Source: Palleronia pelagia
GTDB taxonomy: Bacteria > Pseudomonadota > Alphaproteobacteria > Rhodobacterales > Rhodobacteraceae
DNA length: 64,000 nucleotides
Assembly: GCF_900110115.1 (NCBI RefSeq)
Contig: NZ_FOCM01000002.1
Location: forward strand, 62,001 to 126,000
Direction of reading: 5' to 3'
The position numbers and the translations under genes are program-made. A model generated the notes under the pieces. It searched no databases and was not told the origin of the DNA. It saw only the letters and a list, made by a program, of their open reading frames with translations. Every line of letters starts with the position of its first letter. Position 1 is the stretch's first letter. This document shows, piece after piece, positions 60,537 through 64,000 of this stretch.

Positions 60537-61471
60537 GCGCCTATAACCAGCCGCTTGGCGGCAACGACATGCCCCGCTTCGGCGGCCCCGCGACGATGAT
60601 GCGCCTGCCCGCGCAACAGGATGCGGCGGGGCTCGACGCCTGTTTCGTCGGCGTGCCCATGGATATCGGCACGTCGAACCGGCCCGGCACCCGGCTGGGT
60701 CCGCGCCAGATCCGCGACGAAAGCCGGATGATCCGGCCCTACAACATGGCCACGGGCGCCGCGCCCTTCGACCGGATGCAGGTGGCCGATATCGGCGACG
60801 TGCCGATCAACACCTTCGATCTGAAGAAATCGGTGGAGATCATCGCCCAGCATTACCGCGGGATCCTGGGCCAAGGCGCAGTGCCGCTGACCCTGGGCGG
60901 CGATCACACGCTGACCTGGCCGATCCTGCGCGCGATCCGCGAACGCCACGGACCCGTGGCGCTGGTCCACGTGGACGCCCACGCCGATATCAACGAGCAC
61001 ATGTTCGGCGAAACCGTCGCCCATGGCTGTCCCTTCCGCCGCGCGTGGGAGGAGGATTGCCTGCAGAACGACAAGGTGTTCCAGATCGGCCTGCGCGGGA
61101 CCGGCTACGCGCCCGAGGATTTCGACTGGGGCCGCGACAAGGGCTGGACGGTGGTGCAGGCCGAAGAGTGCTGGATGAAATCGCTCGCCCCCCTCATGGC
61201 GCAGGTGCGCGAGACGGTGGGCGACGCGCCGGTCTACCTGAGCTTCGATATCGACAGCCTCGACCCCGCATTCGCCCCCGGCACCGGCACGGTCGAGCTG
61301 GGCGGTCTCAGCACCTGGCAGGCGCTGGAGATCGTGCGCGGCATGGCCGGGCTGAACCTGGTGGGCGCCGATCTGGTCGAGGTCTCGCCCCCCTACGACC
61401 CCACGGGCAACACCGCGCTGATCGGGGCGAACCTGCTCTACGAAATGCTCTGCGTGGTCCCGGGCGCCTGA
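60533..61471 (+). CDS. speB: Agmatinase/guanidinobutyrase-type ureohydrolase
   Basis: 312-residue binuclear manganese ureohydrolase. Metal ligands: H125 in GGDHTLTW, D148, H150 and D152 in HVDAHAD, and the DIDSLDPAFAPG motif. It releases urea from a guanidino compound. The N-terminal GTSNRPGTRLGPRQIRDES and HMFGETVAHGCPFRRA resemble 4-guanidinobutyrase (GbuA) as much as agmatinase (SpeB). ATG in a 4-base overlap with the TetR gene; the Pot-type importer opposite would bring in its substrate. Confidence 0.87.
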   Translation: MSAYNQPLGGNDMPRFGGPATMMRLPAQQDAAGLDACFVGVPMDIGTSNRPGTRLGPRQIRDESRMIRPYNMATGAAPFDRMQVADIGDVPINTFDLKKSVEIIAQHYRGILGQGAVPLTLGGDHTLTWPILRAIRERHGPVALVHVDAHADINEHMFGETVAHGCPFRRAWEEDCLQNDKVFQIGLRGTGYAPEDFDWGRDKGWTVVQAEECWMKSLAPLMAQVRETVGDAPVYLSFDIDSLDPAFAPGTGTVELGGLSTWQALEIVRGMAGLNLVGADLVEVSPPYDPTGNTALIGANLLYEMLCVVPGA

Positions 61472-61599
61472 CCAAGACGCGGCAGGGCGGCTGGGCGGTC
61501 AGCATTGTGGCCGCCTTTCACCGAGATACCGACGCCACAAGAGCGCGGGCACGCGGACCCTACCGGAAGGCGGGTTCAATTTCGTCTCGTAGAGGAAAG

Positions 61600-61676
61600 T
61601 GGCGCGCTGGGGAGGATTCGAACCCCCGACCCTCTGATTCGTAGTCAGATACTCTATCCAACTGAGCTACCAGCGC
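61600..61676 (-). tRNA. tRNA-Arg (ACG)
   Basis: 77-base cloverleaf on the minus strand. Acceptor GCGCTGG pairs with CCAGCGC, D arm GCTC/GAG-type, anticodon stem TCTGA/TCAGA with loop CTACGAA giving anticodon ACG (A34 read as inosine), T loop TTCGAAT. The 3' CCA is encoded. Decodes CGT/CGC/CGA arginine codons. Confidence 0.95.
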
Positions 61677-61820
61677 GTTGCGGGCGGGATACTGCCCCGC
61701 GCGAGCGGGTGCAAGGCGAAATGTTGGAAAATTCGGAGACGGGCTCCGCCCCCTCTGCCGACATTGCCGTGGGGCCGGCAGTGTGGCTTCATGCCCGCGA
61801 GGCGAGCCACGGGAGGGGCC

Positions 61821-62948
61821 ATGAAGACGACCATCACGATCCTGCGCGAACGGGGCGCCGCGCGGCCCTATACCGAGAGCCGCCCGCTGGAGCTGGTCGA
61901 AGCCGAGCTGGCCGAGCCCGGACCGGGCGAGGTGCGGATTAGGATGTCGGCGGCGGGGCTGTGCCATTCGGACCTGTCGGTCATCAACGGCGACCGCGCG
62001 CGCGACACGCCGCTGGCGCTGGGTCACGAGGGCGCGGGCGTGGTCGAGGCGGTCGGCCCCCACGTCACGCGGCTGGCGCCCGGCGACCACGTGGTGACGG
62101 TCTTCATCGCGTCCTGTGGCCACTGCGTGCCCTGTGCCGAGGGCCGCCCTGCCCTGTGCGAACCGGGCGCGGCGGCCGGTGCGGCGGGGACGCTTCTGGG
62201 TGGCCACCGCCGGATCGCGGTCGAGGGCGACAAGATCCACCACCACCTGGGCGTCTCGGCGTTCTCGACCCACGCGGTGCTGTCGGAGAACTCCTGCGTC
62301 AGGATCGACAAGGAGATCCCGCTGGACCGCGCCGCTTTGCTGGGCTGCGCGGTGCTGACGGGCGTGGGGGCGGTGCTGAACTCGGGCGCGCTGCGCATGG
62401 GCGAGGCCTGCGCGATCGTGGGGCTCGGCGGCGTCGGGCTGGCCGGGCTTCTGGGCGCGGTGGCGGCCGGCGCGGGCGAGATCGTCGCGGCCGACCTTGA
62501 CCCGGCAAAACGCGCGCTGGCGCTGGAGCTGGGCGCCACCCACGCCATCGACCCCGCCGCGCCGGACGCGGTCGCGGCCGCGCGCGAGATCACCGGCGGC
62601 GGCGTCCACCTGGCGGTGGAGCTGGCGGGCGCGGCCCCTGCCCTGCAATTCGGCTATGACATCACCCGGCGCGGCGGCACGACCGTCACGGCCGGCCTGC
62701 CCCACCCCGACGCGCGGATGGCGCTGCCCCCGGTATCGCTGACGGCCGAGGAAAGGACGCTCAAGGGATCCTACGTGGGATCCTGCGTGCCGGTGCGCGA
62801 TATCCCGCGCTTCGCCCGCATGATGATGCAGGGCAAGCTGCCGGTGGAAAAGCTGGTCACCCACCGGCTGCGGCTCGACGAGATCAACGAGGGGTTCGAA
62901 CGGCTCGCCGCAGGGCAGGCCGTGCGCCAGGTCGTGATCTTCGACTGA
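61821..62948 (+). CDS. Zinc-dependent alcohol dehydrogenase
   Basis: 375-residue medium-chain dehydrogenase of the class III-like branch. Catalytic zinc ligands are in GLCHSD and GHEGAG; the structural zinc loop is CGHCVPCAEGRPALC (four Cys). The Rossmann motif is GLGGVGLAG. ESVRIDKEIP-like text is replaced by SCVRIDKEIPLDRAALLGCAVLTGVGA, the usual segment before it. Substrate not certain; relatives oxidise alcohols or S-hydroxymethyl-glutathione. GGGAGG lies 4 bases before the ATG at 61821. Confidence 0.88.
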   Translation: MKTTITILRERGAARPYTESRPLELVEAELAEPGPGEVRIRMSAAGLCHSDLSVINGDRARDTPLALGHEGAGVVEAVGPHVTRLAPGDHVVTVFIASCGHCVPCAEGRPALCEPGAAAGAAGTLLGGHRRIAVEGDKIHHHLGVSAFSTHAVLSENSCVRIDKEIPLDRAALLGCAVLTGVGAVLNSGALRMGEACAIVGLGGVGLAGLLGAVAAGAGEIVAADLDPAKRALALELGATHAIDPAAPDAVAAAREITGGGVHLAVELAGAAPALQFGYDITRRGGTTVTAGLPHPDARMALPPVSLTAEERTLKGSYVGSCVPVRDIPRFARMMMQGKLPVEKLVTHRLRLDEINEGFERLAAGQAVRQVVIFD

Positions 62949-62955
62949 TCCCGGC

Positions 62956-63837
62956 TCAGCCCATCCGCTCGGACACGAAGGATCCCGGCTGCGGCGGGAA
63001 AACGACCGTCTTGTCGTCGTTCAGGAAGACGCGGCCATGGGCGTGGGCGTGGATCGCGCGGGCCAGCACCTGCGCCTCCACATCGCGACCCAGCGAAACG
63101 TAGTCGCCGGCCGACTGGGCGTGGGTGACGCGCACCGTGTCCTGCTCGATGATCGGGCCTTCGTCCAGGTCGGCGGTGACGTAGTGCGAGGTGGCCCCGA
63201 TCAGCTTCACGCCACGCTCGAACGCCTGCTTGTAGGGGTTGGCGCCCTTGAAGCTGGGCAGGAACGAGTGGTGGATGTTGATGATGCGGCCAGACATCTC
63301 GCGGCACATGCGGTCCGATAGGATTTGCATGTACCGGGCCAGGACCACCATCTCGGCGTCCGTATCCTCGACCACTTCCATGATCCGCGCCTCGGCCTGC
63401 GGTTTGTTCTCGGGCGTGACGCGGATGTGGTGGAACGGGATGTCGTGGTTCACCACCAGCTTCTGGTAATCCAGGTGGTTCGAGATCACGCCCACGATGT
63501 CGATGGGCAGCGCGCCAATGCGCCAGCGATACAGCAGGTCGTTCAGGCAGTGGCCGAAGCGGCTGACCATGATGATCGCGCGGCGCTTGATCGCCTCGTC
63601 GAAGATCTCGAGCTCCATGTCGAAGCTCTTCGCCACCGGGGCGAAGGCCGTTTCGACATCCGTGGCGCTGGCGCCCTTCTCGGACACGAAGCTGACGCGC
63701 ATGAAGAAATTGCCGGTCTTCTGGTCATCGAACTGGGCGCTGTCGATGATGTTGCAGCCCTGTTCGGCCAGCAGGGTTGAGACGGCGGCGACGATACCGC
63801 GGGTCGAGGGGCAGCGGACGCGAAGGGCATATGTCAT
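62956..63837 (-). CDS. purU: Formyltetrahydrofolate deformylase
   Basis: 293-residue PurU. An N-terminal ACT domain (MTYALRVRCPSTRGIVAAVST) precedes the formyl-transferase-like domain with NIHHSFLPSFKGANPY (catalytic Asn-x-His region) and SHYVTADLDEGPIIEQD (catalytic Asp). It hydrolyses 10-formyl-THF to formate and THF, balancing the C1 pool that GcvT feeds. ATG at 63837; a longer frame upstream is rejected because homologues start at the ACT domain. Convergent with the alcohol dehydrogenase gene, 7 bases apart. Confidence 0.95.
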   Translation of the reverse strand: MTYALRVRCPSTRGIVAAVSTLLAEQGCNIIDSAQFDDQKTGNFFMRVSFVSEKGASATDVETAFAPVAKSFDMELEIFDEAIKRRAIIMVSRFGHCLNDLLYRWRIGALPIDIVGVISNHLDYQKLVVNHDIPFHHIRVTPENKPQAEARIMEVVEDTDAEMVVLARYMQILSDRMCREMSGRIINIHHSFLPSFKGANPYKQAFERGVKLIGATSHYVTADLDEGPIIEQDTVRVTHAQSAGDYVSLGRDVEAQVLARAIHAHAHGRVFLNDDKTVVFPPQPGSFVSERMG

Positions 63838-63888
63838 GTGGGCGCAAGGCTCCGAAAGGGTGGGCGTTTTGCGCCTTGTCATCTCGGG

Positions 63889-63919
63889 GGGGCGCGCTCG
63901 GCAAGCCAAAGCGCGCCCC
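63889..63919. terminator. Hairpin between partial gene and purU
   Basis: Perfect 10-bp stem GGGGCGCGCT/AGCGCGCCCC with an 11-base loop. It lies between the stop of the partial gene at 63932 and the purU start. No U-tract follows on either strand, so either a Rho-assisted terminator or a leader hairpin of purU. Confidence 0.5.
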
Positions 63920-63931
63920 TTGCCGTGCCGT

Positions 63932-64000
63932 TTACGACGCCGCGACCCAGGCGCCCAGCATCCAGACGCCCATGAGCATCATGATGAGGTTTTCCGACAG
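63932..64000 (-). CDS. 3' end of a membrane protein gene (cut by window edge)
   Basis: The last 22 codons and TAA stop of a minus-strand gene that continues beyond the window. The encoded tail, ending in MLMGVWMLGAWVAAS, is a hydrophobic C-terminal span. Codon phase is intact to the window end. The family cannot be named from this fragment. Confidence 0.6.
   Translation of the reverse strand: MSENLIMMLMGVWMLGAWVAAS

Overview
The window is gene-dense, high-GC chromosomal DNA from an alphaproteobacterium, most likely a Rhodobacteraceae/Roseobacter-clade organism. The signs are the strongly GC-biased third codon positions, many ATGA/GTGA start-stop overlaps, the wealth of TRAP and ABC importers, and the gene content: hexuronate TRAP cluster, ectoine-hydrolase-like peptidase, glycine cleavage operon, PurU and PaoABC-type oxidase. 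I see no prophage, insertion sequence, transposase, integrase or CRISPR array. Two tRNA genes are present: Ala-CGC and Arg-ACG.

Layout. 0-6.4 kb (+): a collinear run of small catabolic enzymes (serine hydrolase, type II haloacid dehalogenase, alpha/beta hydrolases, threonine-dehydratase-like PLP enzyme, PcaD-type enol-lactonase) ending in an MFS exporter. 6.4-15.5 kb: a hexuronate module made of a GntR-AGE-dctPQM operon, the divergent uxuA, and uxaC-uxuB. Two near-identical palindromes lie at the control regions of both divisions. 15.5-24.8 kb: a DUF2235 hydrolase, an OYE-type flavoenzyme, a class III aminotransferase divergent from a DoeA-like M24 enzyme and an M20 deacetylase, an M19 dipeptidase, tRNA-Ala and a DUF2254 membrane protein. 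24.8-29.5 kb: gcvT-gcvH-gcvP behind a tandem glycine riboswitch.

29.5-37 kb: gamma-glutamylcyclotransferase-like protein, EamA and LysE exporters, a short DksA-like zinc finger with a small membrane protein, YebC, a lipoprotein, an SLC13/TrkA-C permease and an ABC exporter. 37.2-41.9 kb: paoABC molybdenum aldehyde oxidase and a D-galactose-1-dehydrogenase-like enzyme. 41.9-50.7 kb: an NMT1-type ABC importer, a BMP-type nucleoside ABC importer and cytosine deaminase (codA), with a RutR-like box between codA and the BMP operon. This looks like a pyrimidine/nucleoside salvage island.

50.9-55.3 kb: a Liv-type ABC importer without its binding protein but with a small secreted protein encoded inside it. 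55.3-61.5 kb: a PotDBCA polyamine-type importer ending in a metallo-beta-lactamase-fold hydrolase, divergent from a TetR regulator and an agmatinase/guanidinobutyrase. 61.6-64 kb: tRNA-Arg, a zinc alcohol dehydrogenase, purU and the 3' end of a membrane protein gene cut by the window edge.

The overall theme is uptake and funnelling of small organic and nitrogenous compounds (hexuronates, glycine/C1, nucleobases, polyamines, possibly ectoine-like compounds) into central metabolism. No completely new system is evident. The best leads are the paired hexuronate operators, the RutR-like site, the M24/M20/aminotransferase cluster, the leaderless PaoABC with a hairpin over its ribosome-binding site, and the unusual members inside the Liv and Pot operons.
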